Assembly (NCBI GenBank): GCA_902496275.1
Contig: CABVAC010000021.1
Coordinates: 1 to 32,400, forward strand
Origin: an uncultured Collinsella sp.
GTDB taxonomy: Bacteria; Actinomycetota; Coriobacteriia; Coriobacteriales; Coriobacteriaceae
Reading direction: 5' to 3'
DNA: 32,400 nt
Made by a program: the position numbers and the translations under genes. This document shows, piece after piece, positions 24,227 through 32,400 of the stretch; position 1 is the first letter of the stretch; every line of letters starts with the position of its first letter. The notes under the pieces were generated by a model, which had not been told where the DNA came from, searched no databases, and was given only the letters and a program-made list of their open reading frames with translations.

Positions 24227-26494
24227 TTAGTTCAGGTGCCAGATCTCGTCGTTGTACTGGGAGATGGTGCGGTCGGACGAGAAGGTGCCAGCGTTGGCGA
24301 TATTGATGAGCGCCTTGCGCATCCAGGCGTCCTGGTCCTCGTAGTCGGCCAGTACGCGCTCCTTGGTCTGGATGTACTCCTCAATGTCGAGCAGGGCCAT
24401 AAACCAGTCCTTGCCCTTAATGTCGTCGTGCAGGCGCTGCAGGCGCTCGGCGTTGCCGGTCGCCATAAAGGCGGGGTTGGTGATAAAGTCCACCAGCAGC
24501 TTGATACCGGGCTTGCGGTAGAGTACGCTGGCGTTATAGCTGCCGTCAGCGTAGAGCTGCTCGACCTGTTTGGACGAGGCACCAAAGGTATAGATGTTCT
24601 CGTCGCCCACGAGCTCGGCAATCTCCACGTTGGCGCCGTCGAGCGTGCACAGGGTTAGGGCGCCGTTGAGCATGAACTTCATGTTGGAGGTGCCGCTCGC
24701 CTCCTTGGAGGCCAGGCTGATCTGCTCGGAGATGTCGGCGGCGGGGATCACGCGCTCGGCGGCGGTGACGTTGTAGTTCTCGATCATGACAACCTGCAGG
24801 TAGGGAGCCACGTCGGGGTCGTTTGCAATCCACTGCGACAGCGTCAGGATCAGATGGATGATGTCCTGCGCGATAGTGTAGGCAGGGGCCGCCTTGCCGC
24901 CAAAGATGATGGTGACGGGGTGCTTAGGCTTATTGCCGTTCTTGATGTCGAGATACTTCCAGATTATGTAGAGCGCGAGCATCTGCTGGCGCTTGTACTC
25001 GTGGATACGCTTGACCTGAACATCGATGATGGCGTTGGAGGGAATGGTCACGCCTTGCTCGAGCGCCATGAACTGGCGCATGATGGCCTTGGCCTCGGTC
25101 TTGGTGGCGGCCAGGCGCTCAAGAACATTCTTGTCGTCGGCGAACTTGGCGAGTTTGCTCAGATCGCCGGTGCTGCGCCAGTCGGTGCCGATCACATCGT
25201 CGAGCAGGCTGGCGAGCGCGGGGTTGGCCCCATGGATCCAGCGGCGGAAGGTGATGCCGTTGGTCTTGTTGGAGAACTTCTCGGGATAGATCTCGTAGAA
25301 CGGATGAAGCTCGGTGTCCTCCAGAATCTTGGTGTGGAGGGCGGCTACACCGTTGATGGAGAAGCCAAAGTGGATGTCCATGTGGGCCATGTGGACGGTG
25401 TCGTGCTCGTCAATGATGGCGACGCGCGGGTCATCGTGCTCGGCTTTCGCGATCTCATCGAGCTTGACGATAATGTCGGCGATGGCAGGGGAGACCTTCT
25501 GCAGGCTGACGAGCGGCCACTTCTCGAGCGCCTCGGCAAGAATCGTGTGGTTAGTGTAGGCGACCATGGAGCGTACGATGGTCACTGCCTCGTCAAACTC
25601 GATGCCATGCTCGGTGGTGAGCAAGCGAATGAGCTCGGGGATGACCATGGTGGGGTGCGTGTCGTTAATTTGGACCACGGCGTAGTCGGCCAGATCGTGC
25701 AGGTTGCTGCCGCGCTCGACGGCCTCGTCGATCAGGAGCTGGGCGGCGTTGCTCACCATGAAGTACTCCTGATAGATGCGAAGTAGGCGGCCCTGCTCGT
25801 CGGAATCGTCGGGGTAGAGGAACAAGGTGAGGTTCTTGGCGATCTCGGTCTTGTCGAAGTCGATGGAGCTGCCGGGGACCAGGCCGTCGTCGACGCTCGC
25901 CAGGTCGAACAGGCGCAGGCGGTTTTTGGTGGGCTGGTCGTAACCGGGCACATCGATGTTGACGAGCTTGGAGGTAACGGCAAAATCGCCGAACTCGACG
26001 GTGTAGGAGCGGTCATCGTCGACTAGGATGTCCTGCTCACCGAGCCACTCGTCGGGGACGGCCTTCTGCTGGTTGTCGACAAAGCGCTGACGGAACAGAC
26101 CGTAGTGATAGTTGAGGCCCACGCCATCGCCGGTCAAGCCCAGCGTGGCGATGGAATCCAGGAAGCACGCGGCCAGGCGGCCCAGGCCGCCGTTGCCGAG
26201 CGACGGCTCGACCTCGAATTCCTCGATCTTGTTGAGGTCGTGGCCTGCGGCGGTGAGCTGGTCCTTAACTTCGTCGTAGATGCCGAGGTCGATCATGTTG
26301 TTGATGAGCAGCTTGCCGATCAAAAATTCGGCGGAAATGTAATAGAGCTTTTTCTTGCCGTTGTTGAGCGGGCAGGTGGCGGAGCGCTCCTGCACGAGTT
26401 TGACCAGCAGCTTGTAAATGCGACGGTCGTCGAGCTGCTCGAGCGAGGTGCCAAAAGACTGCTCGGCGAGTTCCATGAGGTTAATTTGGGGCAT
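24227..26494 (-). CDS. glgP: Glycogen/maltodextrin phosphorylase
   Basis: Phosphorolysis of alpha-1,4-glucans to glucose-1-phosphate, PLP-dependent, GT35 family. The PLP lysine lies in EASGTSNMKFMLNGA. Other conserved blocks are EPSLGNGGLGRLAACFLDS, NYHYGLFRQ, NDTHPTMVIPEL, FSNKTNGITFRRW and VKRIHEYKRQ. The 755-aa length is on the short side for the family (about 750-850) but no motif is missing. Start ATG 26494 follows AGGAGAAAAC; an upstream in-frame start at 26521 lacks a site. It is downstream of malQ, probably in the same transcript, so the pair would degrade imported maltodextrins. Confidence 0.96.
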   Translation of the reverse strand: MPQINLMELAEQSFGTSLEQLDDRRIYKLLVKLVQERSATCPLNNGKKKLYYISAEFLIGKLLINNMIDLGIYDEVKDQLTAAGHDLNKIEEFEVEPSLGNGGLGRLAACFLDSIATLGLTGDGVGLNYHYGLFRQRFVDNQQKAVPDEWLGEQDILVDDDRSYTVEFGDFAVTSKLVNIDVPGYDQPTKNRLRLFDLASVDDGLVPGSSIDFDKTEIAKNLTLFLYPDDSDEQGRLLRIYQEYFMVSNAAQLLIDEAVERGSNLHDLADYAVVQINDTHPTMVIPELIRLLTTEHGIEFDEAVTIVRSMVAYTNHTILAEALEKWPLVSLQKVSPAIADIIVKLDEIAKAEHDDPRVAIIDEHDTVHMAHMDIHFGFSINGVAALHTKILEDTELHPFYEIYPEKFSNKTNGITFRRWIHGANPALASLLDDVIGTDWRSTGDLSKLAKFADDKNVLERLAATKTEAKAIMRQFMALEQGVTIPSNAIIDVQVKRIHEYKRQQMLALYIIWKYLDIKNGNKPKHPVTIIFGGKAAPAYTIAQDIIHLILTLSQWIANDPDVAPYLQVVMIENYNVTAAERVIPAADISEQISLASKEASGTSNMKFMLNGALTLCTLDGANVEIAELVGDENIYTFGASSKQVEQLYADGSYNASVLYRKPGIKLLVDFITNPAFMATGNAERLQRLHDDIKGKDWFMALLDIEEYIQTKERVLADYEDQDAWMRKALINIANAGTFSSDRTISQYNDEIWHLN

Positions 26495-26540
26495 GTTTTC
26501 TCCTGTGATGGGTTGTTTCATGTCTGCAATTCATAAGAAG

Positions 26541-26574
26541 CCCGCGCGAGGGGATTGGGGTGGCCTCGCGCGGG
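26541..26574 (-). other. Intercistronic hairpin between malQ and glgP
   Basis: A perfect 11-bp GC stem (CCCGCGCGAGG 26541-26551 with 26564-26574) and a 12-nt loop. On the minus strand it is followed only by CTTCTTATG, so it is a weak terminator or an mRNA-stabilising hairpin, resembling the one in the ABC operon. Confidence 0.65.
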
Positions 26575-26622
26575 AAAAGCAAGCGCGTCCGCACGGTGGG
26601 GAGGGGTCGGGCGCGGTAGCTC

Positions 26623-28128
26623 CTATTGAGGAAGCTCGATTTCGGCTTCCGACGGGATGCGGAAGTAGGTCTCGGTCCAGTCGGTGAGTTTGTGCTCGAG
26701 CTCGCGGGTGATGGCGCCGTCGAGCATGCGCCAGGTCCAGTTGCCGCCCAGCGTGGCAGGGGTGTTGATGCGCGCCTCGTTGCCCAAGTTGAGCAGGTCC
26801 TGCATGGTGTAGATGCACGTGTCGCTCACGCTGGCGGCGATGGTGCGATTGAGTGCATCTGCCATGGGTTCGCCGGCCTGCTGATGGGTGTACAGGGCTG
26901 CCTGCTCGCGCTGACGCGGGGTGGCCGTTCCCTCAAACCAACCGCGCGCCGTCTCGTTATCGTGGGTGCCCACATAGGCGACGGTGTTGGCGATGTAGTT
27001 ATGCGGCAGGTAGTACGAGTTGGTGCCCTCAAAGGCAAACTGCAGGATCTTCATGCCGGGGAAGCCCGAGTTGTCGCGCATGTCGATGACGCCGGGGGTG
27101 AGGAAGCCCAGGTCCTCGGCGATGATGGGCAGCGTGCCGAGCTTTTCCTCGAGCGTCTTGAAGAACTTGAGGCCGGGACCCTGCGTCCACGAACCGTAGG
27201 ACGAATCGGGCGAGGAGAACGGCACCTCCCAATAGGCCTCGAAGCCGCGGAAGTGATCCAGGCGGATGACGTCGTACATGTCGAGGGCGGCGCGAATGCG
27301 GCCCTCCCACCAGGAGAAGCCGTCGGACTCCATGGCGTCCCAGTCGTAGATGGGGTTGCCCCAGTACTGGCCGGTGGCCGAGAACTGATCGGGTGGCGTT
27401 CCCGCGACGCTGACGGGATTGCCGGCGGCGTCGATCTTAAAGAGCTCGGGCGTGGCCCACATTTCGACCGAGTCGCGCGAGACGTAGATGGGCAGGTCGC
27501 CGATGATCAGGATGTCGCGCTCGTTGGCATAAGCCTTGAGGCGGCTCCACTGGCGATCGAAGAAGTACTGCGTCATCTGGTGGTAAAGCATGCGCTCGGG
27601 ATGGGCGGCGCAGACCTTACTGGATGCATCGCCGCGGCGGCGGAGTTCCTCGGGCCACTCCCAAAAGGCCTTGAGCCCGCACTCCTCCTTCACGGTCATA
27701 AACTCGCAGTAGGGAATGAGCCAGTCCTCGTTTGCCTGGATAAAGTCGTCGAAATCGGCTGGTTTATTCGCGGCGAAGCGCTCGGCGGCACGGTCGAGGA
27801 TTTGGCGGCGGCCAGCAAAGATGGCGCCGTAGTCGACATTGCTGGGGTCGGATCCCAGATACACGCCATCGATATCGCGCTGCTCCAGATACCCTGCCTC
27901 GATAAGTTCGGCAAAGTCAATGAAGTTAGGGTTGCCCGCGCGGGCCGAGAATGACTGATAGGGCGAGTCGCCATAGCTCGTCGTCGTAAGGGGCAGAATC
28001 TGCCAATAATGTTGTTTGCACGAGGCGAGGAAGTCGACAAAGTCGTAGGCGTTCCAGCCGAAGCCGCCGATGCCGTACGGTCCAGGCAGGGACGAGATGG
28101 GCATGAGAACACCGCTTGCACGCTCCAT
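26623..28128 (-). CDS. malQ: 4-alpha-glucanotransferase (amylomaltase, GH77)
   Basis: Transfers alpha-1,4-glucan segments between maltodextrins, releasing glucose and building chains long enough for the phosphorylase. GH77 motifs: SSGVL-type opening MERASGVLMPISSLPG, GDSPYQSFSARAGNP, nucleophile region VIRLDHFRGF, acid/base IIAEDLGFL, and YVGTHDNETARGW. About 501 aa from ATG 28128, with GGTGAG 7 nt upstream; a TTG/GTG start a few codons earlier is possible. A GTTTAAAC operator overlaps its promoter. glgP follows after 128 bp. Confidence 0.95.
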   Translation of the reverse strand: MERASGVLMPISSLPGPYGIGGFGWNAYDFVDFLASCKQHYWQILPLTTTSYGDSPYQSFSARAGNPNFIDFAELIEAGYLEQRDIDGVYLGSDPSNVDYGAIFAGRRQILDRAAERFAANKPADFDDFIQANEDWLIPYCEFMTVKEECGLKAFWEWPEELRRRGDASSKVCAAHPERMLYHQMTQYFFDRQWSRLKAYANERDILIIGDLPIYVSRDSVEMWATPELFKIDAAGNPVSVAGTPPDQFSATGQYWGNPIYDWDAMESDGFSWWEGRIRAALDMYDVIRLDHFRGFEAYWEVPFSSPDSSYGSWTQGPGLKFFKTLEEKLGTLPIIAEDLGFLTPGVIDMRDNSGFPGMKILQFAFEGTNSYYLPHNYIANTVAYVGTHDNETARGWFEGTATPRQREQAALYTHQQAGEPMADALNRTIAASVSDTCIYTMQDLLNLGNEARINTPATLGGNWTWRMLDGAITRELEHKLTDWTETYFRIPSEAEIELPQ

Positions 28129-28213
28129 GGATGCGCTCACCAACCTTCTTGCAGTGGGGTCGGTCTGCAGATGGATAGACAGTCCGCCCCCGAGTTTCTA
28201 ATTCGATATGCTT

Positions 28214-28236
28214 ATTGTAGAGCATGTTGTTTAAAC
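28214..28236 (-). promoter_or_regulatory. malQ promoter -10 with overlapping GntR operator
   Basis: The minus-strand -10 TACAAT is at 28214-28219. GTTTAAAC is at 28229-28236, inside the region between the -10 and the expected -35 (GTACAT, weak, about 28237-28242). The flanks extend the palindrome to CATGTTTAAACAACATG-like symmetry. Repressor binding here would block malQ-glgP transcription. Confidence 0.58.
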
Positions 28237-28292
28237 ATGTACGGGCAAGATGAAAAAGTTGGCCCATTTTCGGTAAATGGTTGCGCGCCATG

Positions 28293-28326
28293 AAAAAGCC
28301 CCGGTCTCACATCGTGAGATCGGGGC
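28293..28326 (-). terminator. Intrinsic terminator of galE
   Basis: On the minus strand GCCCCGATCTCAC and GTGAGACCGGGGC (28298-28326, one mismatch) form a 13-bp stem with a 3-nt loop, then TTTTT. Confidence 0.9.
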
Positions 28327-28347
28327 AAGAACGGTATGTAGGTTTTG

Positions 28348-29409
28348 CTACTCGGCGTCGGCGAAGCCGTTGGGGTTGTGGCTCTGCCAGTTCCAGCTAT
28401 CGCGGCACATATCCGCGATGTCGTACTGGGCCTTCCAGCCCATCATGCGCTCGGCCTTGGAGGCATCGCACCAGTTGGCGGCGATATCGCCGGCGCGGCG
28501 CTCGCGAATCACATAGGGCAGGTCCTTGCCGCAGGCCTTGGAGAAGGCGGCGATGACCTCGAGCACCGAGGTACCGGTGCCGGTGCCCAGGTTAAAGATC
28601 TCGACGCCGGTCTTGCCGTTCATCCAATTGAGGGCGGCAACGTGGCCCGAGGCCAGGTCGCAAACGTGGATGTAGTCGCGAACGCCCGTGCCGTCGGGAG
28701 TGGGGTAGTCATTGCCAAAGACCTGAACGGCCTCGAGCTTGCCCACGGCAACCTGCGCGACATAGGGCACCAGGTTGTTGGGGATGCCCTTGGGGTCCTC
28801 GCCGATCAGGCCCGACGGATGGGCGCCGATGGGGTTGAAGTAGCGGAGCAGCACAACGTCCCACTCGGGGTCGGCGGTGTGAACGTCCATAAGGATCTGC
28901 TCAATCATCCACTTGGTCCAGCCATAGGGGTTGGTTGCGGGCTTCTTGGGGTCTTCCTCGGTGACGGGCGGGTTATCCGGATCGCCGTAGACGGTCGAGG
29001 AGCTCGAGAAGATGATGGACTTGCAGCCATGGTTGCGCATGACATCGATGAGCACCAGGGTGTTCTCGATATTGTTGTGGTAGTACTCGACGGGCTTGCT
29101 CACCGACTCGCCGACGGCCTTAAAGCCGGCGAAGTGGATGACGCGGTCGATCTGGTGGGTATCGAAGATCTTGTTCATCGCGTCGCGGTCGAGCACGTTG
29201 GCCTCGTAGAAGGTGAGGTTCTTGGCGGCCTCATCGCCCACGATGGTCTTGACGCGGTCGACGGCGATGGCGCTGGAGTTGGAGAGGTCGTCGACGATGA
29301 CGACCTGGTAGCCGCCCTCGAGCAGCTGAACGACGGTGTGCGAGCCGATAAAGCCGGCGCCACCGGTTACGAGGACGCAGGTGTCTTTGGGGTCGAGTGC
29401 TTTGGACAT
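28348..29409 (-). CDS. galE: UDP-glucose 4-epimerase
   Basis: Interconverts UDP-glucose and UDP-galactose (Leloir pathway and precursor supply for glycans). 353 aa, SDR-type with NAD-binding TGGAGFIGSH near residue 15-24, FSSSSTVYG, catalytic YGWTKWMIEQ (Tyr and Lys), and C-terminal RRAGDIAANWCDASKA. The start ATG 29409 follows GGAGACTAC; the reading frame extends upstream without a start of the right type. A -10-like TATACT lies at 29447-29452. It stands alone with its own terminator. Confidence 0.97.
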   Translation of the reverse strand: MSKALDPKDTCVLVTGGAGFIGSHTVVQLLEGGYQVVIVDDLSNSSAIAVDRVKTIVGDEAAKNLTFYEANVLDRDAMNKIFDTHQIDRVIHFAGFKAVGESVSKPVEYYHNNIENTLVLIDVMRNHGCKSIIFSSSSTVYGDPDNPPVTEEDPKKPATNPYGWTKWMIEQILMDVHTADPEWDVVLLRYFNPIGAHPSGLIGEDPKGIPNNLVPYVAQVAVGKLEAVQVFGNDYPTPDGTGVRDYIHVCDLASGHVAALNWMNGKTGVEIFNLGTGTGTSVLEVIAAFSKACGKDLPYVIRERRAGDIAANWCDASKAERMMGWKAQYDIADMCRDSWNWQSHNPNGFADAE

Positions 29410-29603
29410 GTAGTCTCCTATCGAATCAGGAACACTTCTTGAGGGGAGTATAGCGCAGGCAGGGGTGCCAAGGACGCGCGTGGCAGGAAAAGCAGAGGAA
29501 TATGTTAACGTACTCATAAAATTGCTTGCGTGGGCGTAACTTTGACTTTGACGTTTGCATACGAGCCGCCGACCATACGGTTTGCTGCCGTTCGTGGAAA
29601 TCG

Positions 29604-29631
29604 TTGGGATGCGCCGAATGTACGCTAATAT
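29604..29631 (+). promoter_or_regulatory. Candidate promoter of the secreted hydrolase gene
   Basis: TTGGGA (29604-29609), 16-bp spacer, TAATAT (29626-29631), 45 bp before the start codon. Confidence 0.5.
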
Positions 29632-29675
29632 GTATGAGTTGAGCGACATATAAATAAACATGTAACGGAGTAGAT

Positions 29676-30890
29676 ATGTCACCAAACAGCGATTCCATCC
29701 TTTCTCAGGAGCTTTCGCGTCGCACTGCCCTCAAGGCCCTGTTCGGCGCAGCTTCTGCAGCCGTTCTTTTTGGTCTGCCCGCTCGCGCCCATGCTGCGGA
29801 GGCCACCAAGGAAACCACCGACAAGCTCAATGCGGCCCAGGCCCAGCTCGACGAGGTCCAGGCCCAGCTCGACAGCATCGCAAATGAATATGCGGCGCTG
29901 GCCAACAAGAACGCCCAGACCCTCAATGATATCGAGGACGTTCAGGGCCAGATTGACAGCACGCAGGCGCAGATTGACGAAAAGAAGGCCGAGCTCAAAA
30001 AGAAGCGCGACGATCTTTCCGATCGCGTTTCCGCCAGCTATAAGTCGGGCGGCACCAACATCCTGTCGCTGCTGCTCGCCTCGGGCTCGTTTGAGGAGCT
30101 TGTCGCCAATGCGCACTATGTTGAGAAGATCAACAAGAGCGACCGCGACGCCATCGAGGACATCCAGACCATCCAGGAAGAGCTCGATGCGCAAAAGACC
30201 GAGCTCGAGTCTCAGAAGGCCGACTTAGAGAAGCTCAAGGACCAGCAGACTGCCCAGATGCAGGACATGCAGGCCAAGCAGCAAGAGGTCCAGACCGTGC
30301 TGAACGGTCTTTCCGACGACGTCAAGGAGCTCATGGCTCAGCGCGATTCCGAGATTCTCGCTGCCGCCCAGGCCGAGGAGGCTGCCAAGAAGGCCGCCGC
30401 CGCTGCCGCTGCCGCGGCCGCCGCGAACAAGAACAATTCCTACTCGGGTGGTTCGAGCTCGGGCGGTGGATCGTATGCGCCCGGAACTCCGCAGCAGAAT
30501 GCCGGTTCGGGCAAGCAGCAGGCTGTCATCAACGCGTGCTACTCCACGCCTTCGCCGGGTCAGAACTGGTGCGCGGCGTGGGTTACCAATGTCTTCCGTA
30601 ACGCCGGCGTTGGCTACTTTGGCGGTAACGCGTGCGATATGTTTAACGCCTGGTGCTATAGCTCCGACCGCTCGGCGCTGCAGGTGGGCATGATCGTGGC
30701 CGACTCCTCGCATAGCGGCACCGGTGCGCCTGGTCTGATTTACGGCCACGTGGGCATCTATGTTGGCGGCGGCATTGTCATGAGCAATGAGGGAGCCATT
30801 ACGTCGAAGTCGCTCGATTCGTTCATTAGCTTTTACGGTACTGGCTCTGGCGTGCGCTGGGGCTGGCTCGGCGGTATTGCGCTGTCGTAA
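29676..30890 (+). CDS. Tat-exported coiled-coil protein with CHAP/NlpC-like cell-wall hydrolase domain
   Basis: 404 aa. The N-terminus has a twin-arginine motif (SRRTALKAL), a hydrophobic stretch and an AHAA cleavage region (about residue 41). Residues about 45-245 are a long coiled coil of the PcsB/CwlO type, rich in Gln, Glu, Asp and Lys. A poly-Ala run and a Gly/Ser linker follow (about 246-280). The C-terminal domain (about 285-404) has catalytic-looking Cys299 in QNWCAAWV and His358 in YGHVGIYVGGG, as in CHAP or NlpC/P60 peptidoglycan hydrolases. It probably cuts peptidoglycan outside the membrane during growth or division. Start follows AACGGAGTAGAT. Exact hydrolase family is uncertain. 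Confidence 0.82.
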   Translation: MSPNSDSILSQELSRRTALKALFGAASAAVLFGLPARAHAAEATKETTDKLNAAQAQLDEVQAQLDSIANEYAALANKNAQTLNDIEDVQGQIDSTQAQIDEKKAELKKKRDDLSDRVSASYKSGGTNILSLLLASGSFEELVANAHYVEKINKSDRDAIEDIQTIQEELDAQKTELESQKADLEKLKDQQTAQMQDMQAKQQEVQTVLNGLSDDVKELMAQRDSEILAAAQAEEAAKKAAAAAAAAAAANKNNSYSGGSSSGGGSYAPGTPQQNAGSGKQQAVINACYSTPSPGQNWCAAWVTNVFRNAGVGYFGGNACDMFNAWCYSSDRSALQVGMIVADSSHSGTGAPGLIYGHVGIYVGGGIVMSNEGAITSKSLDSFISFYGTGSGVRWGWLGGIALS

Positions 30891-30931
30891 AGCCGACTGG
30901 GCCGCGTGCCCGCCCGCAATATATTTGATTG

Positions 30932-31000
30932 CCTGCTCGGGCAGTCCTGCGCAAGACGAAGGCCACATTAAGTGGCCTTCTTTGCGTGCGGAACTCGCGA
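30932..31000. repeat. Palindromic element, copy C: conserved 69-nt core without matching arms
   Basis: The core is the same length as in copies A and B, and from about 30942 on it is nearly identical to copy A (same GAAGGCCAC/GTGGCCTTC hairpin and GCGGAACTCGCGA end). The first hairpin reads CTGC-TCGG-GCAG, longer than in A and B. Flanking sequences (before 30931 and after 31001) do not pair, so arms are lost or never formed. A small CCCGGA/TCCGGG hairpin follows at about 31025-31039. It again lies just after a gene's stop codon. Confidence 0.82.
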
Positions 31001-31085
31001 CCAACCTTATGCCTCGCCCGCAGTCCCGGACCTTCCGGGTTCAAGGCGCGACACACCGGACTGGTTTATCTGAATAAAAGAAAGT

Positions 31086-31114
31086 GAAGGCCCCTTTCGG
31101 GGCCTTCTTTTTTA
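31086..31114. terminator. Bidirectional intrinsic terminator
   Basis: GAAGGCCCC-TTTC-GGGGCCTTC (31086-31107), with TTTTTT on the plus side and, read on the minus strand, ACTTTCTTTTATTC after the stem. It serves the hydrolase gene and murB, which converge here. Confidence 0.85.
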
Positions 31115-32074
31115 TAAGAATTCGCCTACTCGGTGGACTTCGGGTTCTAGGTCTACGTCGAACTGCTCTTTGACTTTGGCTTGGATGTCGCGGATGAGTT
31201 CGTCGACGTCGGCGGCGGTGGCGTGGTCGGCGTTGACGATGAAGCCGCAGTGTTTTTCGCTCACCTGGGCGCCGCCGACGGCGTGGCCGCGCAAGCCGGC
31301 ATCCATGATGAGCTTGCCGGCAAAGTAGCCCTCGGGGCGCTTGAAGGTGGAGCCGGCGCTCGGCATGTCGAGCGGCTGCTTGTCCTCGCGGCGCTGGCGG
31401 TAGTCGTCCATGTCGGCCTTGATCATCGCGGTGTTGCCCGGGGCGAGATTGAAAGTGGCCGAAAGCACGATGAAGCCGTCGTCGGCGATGCGGCTCTTGC
31501 GATAGCCCAGGTTAAGCTCGTCGACATCGAACTCGATGATGCTGCCGCTACCGCGGGTGCCGTCGTCGAGCATGCGGGCGGGCTTGTAGACGCGCACAGA
31601 CTCCAGCACATCGGCCATGCAGGCACCGTAGGCACCGGCGTTCATGTAGCAGGCGCCGCCGACCGATCCGGGGATACCCGAGATGGGCTCCATGCCGGTG
31701 AGACCGGCCTCGGCTGCTGCCGCGGCGACATCGGAAAGCAAGGCGCCGGCTGCTGCCGTGACGTGCGTGCCGTTGACCGTAATGTCGGAGAGGCCCTCGC
31801 CCAACGCCACGACGACGCCGCGGATGCCCTTGTCGCCGACGAGTAGGTCGGAGCCGTTGCCCACGATGGTGAGGGGCAGATCGCAGCGATAACAGGTATC
31901 GAGCGTGGCGACGAGGCCCTGTTCGGTATCGGGCGTGACAAAGATGTCGGCCGGGCCGCCGATCTTAAACGTGGTGTGCTCGCGCATGGGCTCGCTCATC
32001 AGCACGTTGTCCTCGCCGGCAACGCCAGCAAGCGCACACAGCAGGTCCTCGTTAAAAAAGTCGTTCTCGTGCAT
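31112..32074 (-). CDS. murB: UDP-N-acetylenolpyruvoylglucosamine reductase
   Basis: FAD-dependent reduction of UDP-GlcNAc-enolpyruvate to UDP-MurNAc, using NADPH, in peptidoglycan precursor synthesis. About 320 aa. Motifs: TTFKIGGPADIF, NGSDLLVGDKGIRG, SGIPGSVGGACYMNAGAYG (FAD site), LGYRKSRI, catalytic Ser in SAGSTFKRPEG, and a C-terminal EPEVHRVG Glu. Type I organisation. Start ATG 32074 (MHENDFF) follows AAGGCGG by 8 nt; a longer frame up to 32173 has no ribosome site and its extra residues do not look like MurB. Confidence 0.96.
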   Translation of the reverse strand: MHENDFFNEDLLCALAGVAGEDNVLMSEPMREHTTFKIGGPADIFVTPDTEQGLVATLDTCYRCDLPLTIVGNGSDLLVGDKGIRGVVVALGEGLSDITVNGTHVTAAAGALLSDVAAAAAEAGLTGMEPISGIPGSVGGACYMNAGAYGACMADVLESVRVYKPARMLDDGTRGSGSIIEFDVDELNLGYRKSRIADDGFIVLSATFNLAPGNTAMIKADMDDYRQRREDKQPLDMPSAGSTFKRPEGYFAGKLIMDAGLRGHAVGGAQVSEKHCGFIVNADHATAADVDELIRDIQAKVKEQFDVDLEPEVHRVGEFL

Positions 32075-32216
32075 ACGAATATCCGCCTTTTGGTGGTCGT
32101 TGTCATCAATCGATTGCAATATACCCCACCCGGGCGGATTTGGTGCGCTGGCGGCGATAAAACAGCCGTCCACCGGATTGGTAAAGTGTTTATCAACGAG
32201 GTAGAGGGGCGGTCGC

Positions 32217-32222
32217 TATACT
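32217..32222 (+). promoter_or_regulatory. -10 hexamer upstream of the LacI-family gene
   Basis: TATACT, 35 bp before the start codon. No good -35 is seen at normal spacing (the best, TTATCA, is 21 bp away). Confidence 0.35.
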
Positions 32223-32257
32223 TTCAAGAGATTGCGCGTAAACCAGGAAGGAGCGAG

Positions 32258-32400
32258 ATGGCCAACAAAGTCACCCTCAAGCAGATTGCCCAGGAGGTGG
32301 GGCTTTCCCCCTCGTCGGTCTCGCTTGTTCTCAATAATCGGCCCTGTCGCATCTCGGAAGAAAACCGCAAGCTCATCAAGGAGGTCGCGGCGCGCAACCA
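32258..32400 (+). CDS. LacI-family transcriptional regulator (N-terminal fragment, cut by window end)
   Basis: The start follows AGGAAGGAGCGAG. The first 47 residues encode a LacI helix-turn-helix: VTLKQIAQEVGLSPSSVSLV, then LNNRPCRISEENRKLIKEVA. LacI-family proteins usually control sugar genes. The effector domain and target genes are beyond the window. Confidence 0.9.
   Translation, partial: MANKVTLKQIAQEVGLSPSSVSLVLNNRPCRISEENRKLIKEVAARN

Overview
The window looks like a high-GC, low-redundancy chromosome of a gut Coriobacteriia member, most likely Collinsella. This rests on the base composition, the Tat-type lipoprotein signals, the style of the protein sequences and the overall gene content; no database search was run. 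It is ordinary chromosome (no phage, no transposase gene, no cas genes), but the spaces between genes are unusually rich in repeats.

Layout. 1-653: end of an rRNA operon (23S 3' end, 5S, strong terminator). 700-7582: a tight plus-strand housekeeping operon, acpS - nnr - alr - type-4 uracil-DNA glycosylase - tsaE - a three-domain TsaB/RimI/TsaD fusion. Together these cover ACP activation, NAD(P)HX repair, D-alanine supply, uracil repair and the t6A37 tRNA modification complex. 7595-7729: a long palindromic element (copy A). 7990-10149: a CstA-family transporter behind a promoter with a built-in palindromic operator, a short Ile/Val-rich leader peptide and a terminator hairpin, which reads as attenuation control. 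10333-12525: a protein with a C-terminal JetD/DUF2220 Toprim-like domain but no Wadjet partners nearby, followed by palindromic element copy B. 12671-13400: a repeat-dense, gene-free stretch ending at tRNA-Gln(UUG). 13515-15585 (minus): a peptidoglycan-binding-domain protein and a polyprenyl diphosphate synthase.

15701-28236 is an alpha-glucan/oligosaccharide block. It holds a PTS EIIC-EIIB permease fused to a HAD sugar-phosphate phosphatase (minus), a divergent HutC-type GntR regulator, a MalEFG-like ABC importer with its own MsmK/MalK ATPase, and, convergently, malQ and glgP. GTTTAAAC-type palindromes that fit the HutC-class operator pattern lie in front of the PTS gene, the regulator, the ABC operon (one mismatch) and malQ-glgP, so the regulator probably controls the whole block. 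Three tandem copies of an 80-bp palindromic unit fill the space between the convergent ABC and glgP ends. 28348-32400: galE, a Tat-exported coiled-coil/CHAP-like cell-wall hydrolase, a third copy of the palindromic-element core, murB, and the start of a LacI-family regulator that runs off the window.

The most unusual observation is the palindromic element. Copies A and B share a 69-nt core of identical length that folds into three small hairpins with compensatory changes. Each core is enclosed by a perfect 33-34 bp inverted repeat whose sequence is different at each locus. A third core (copy C) has the same length but no matching arms.
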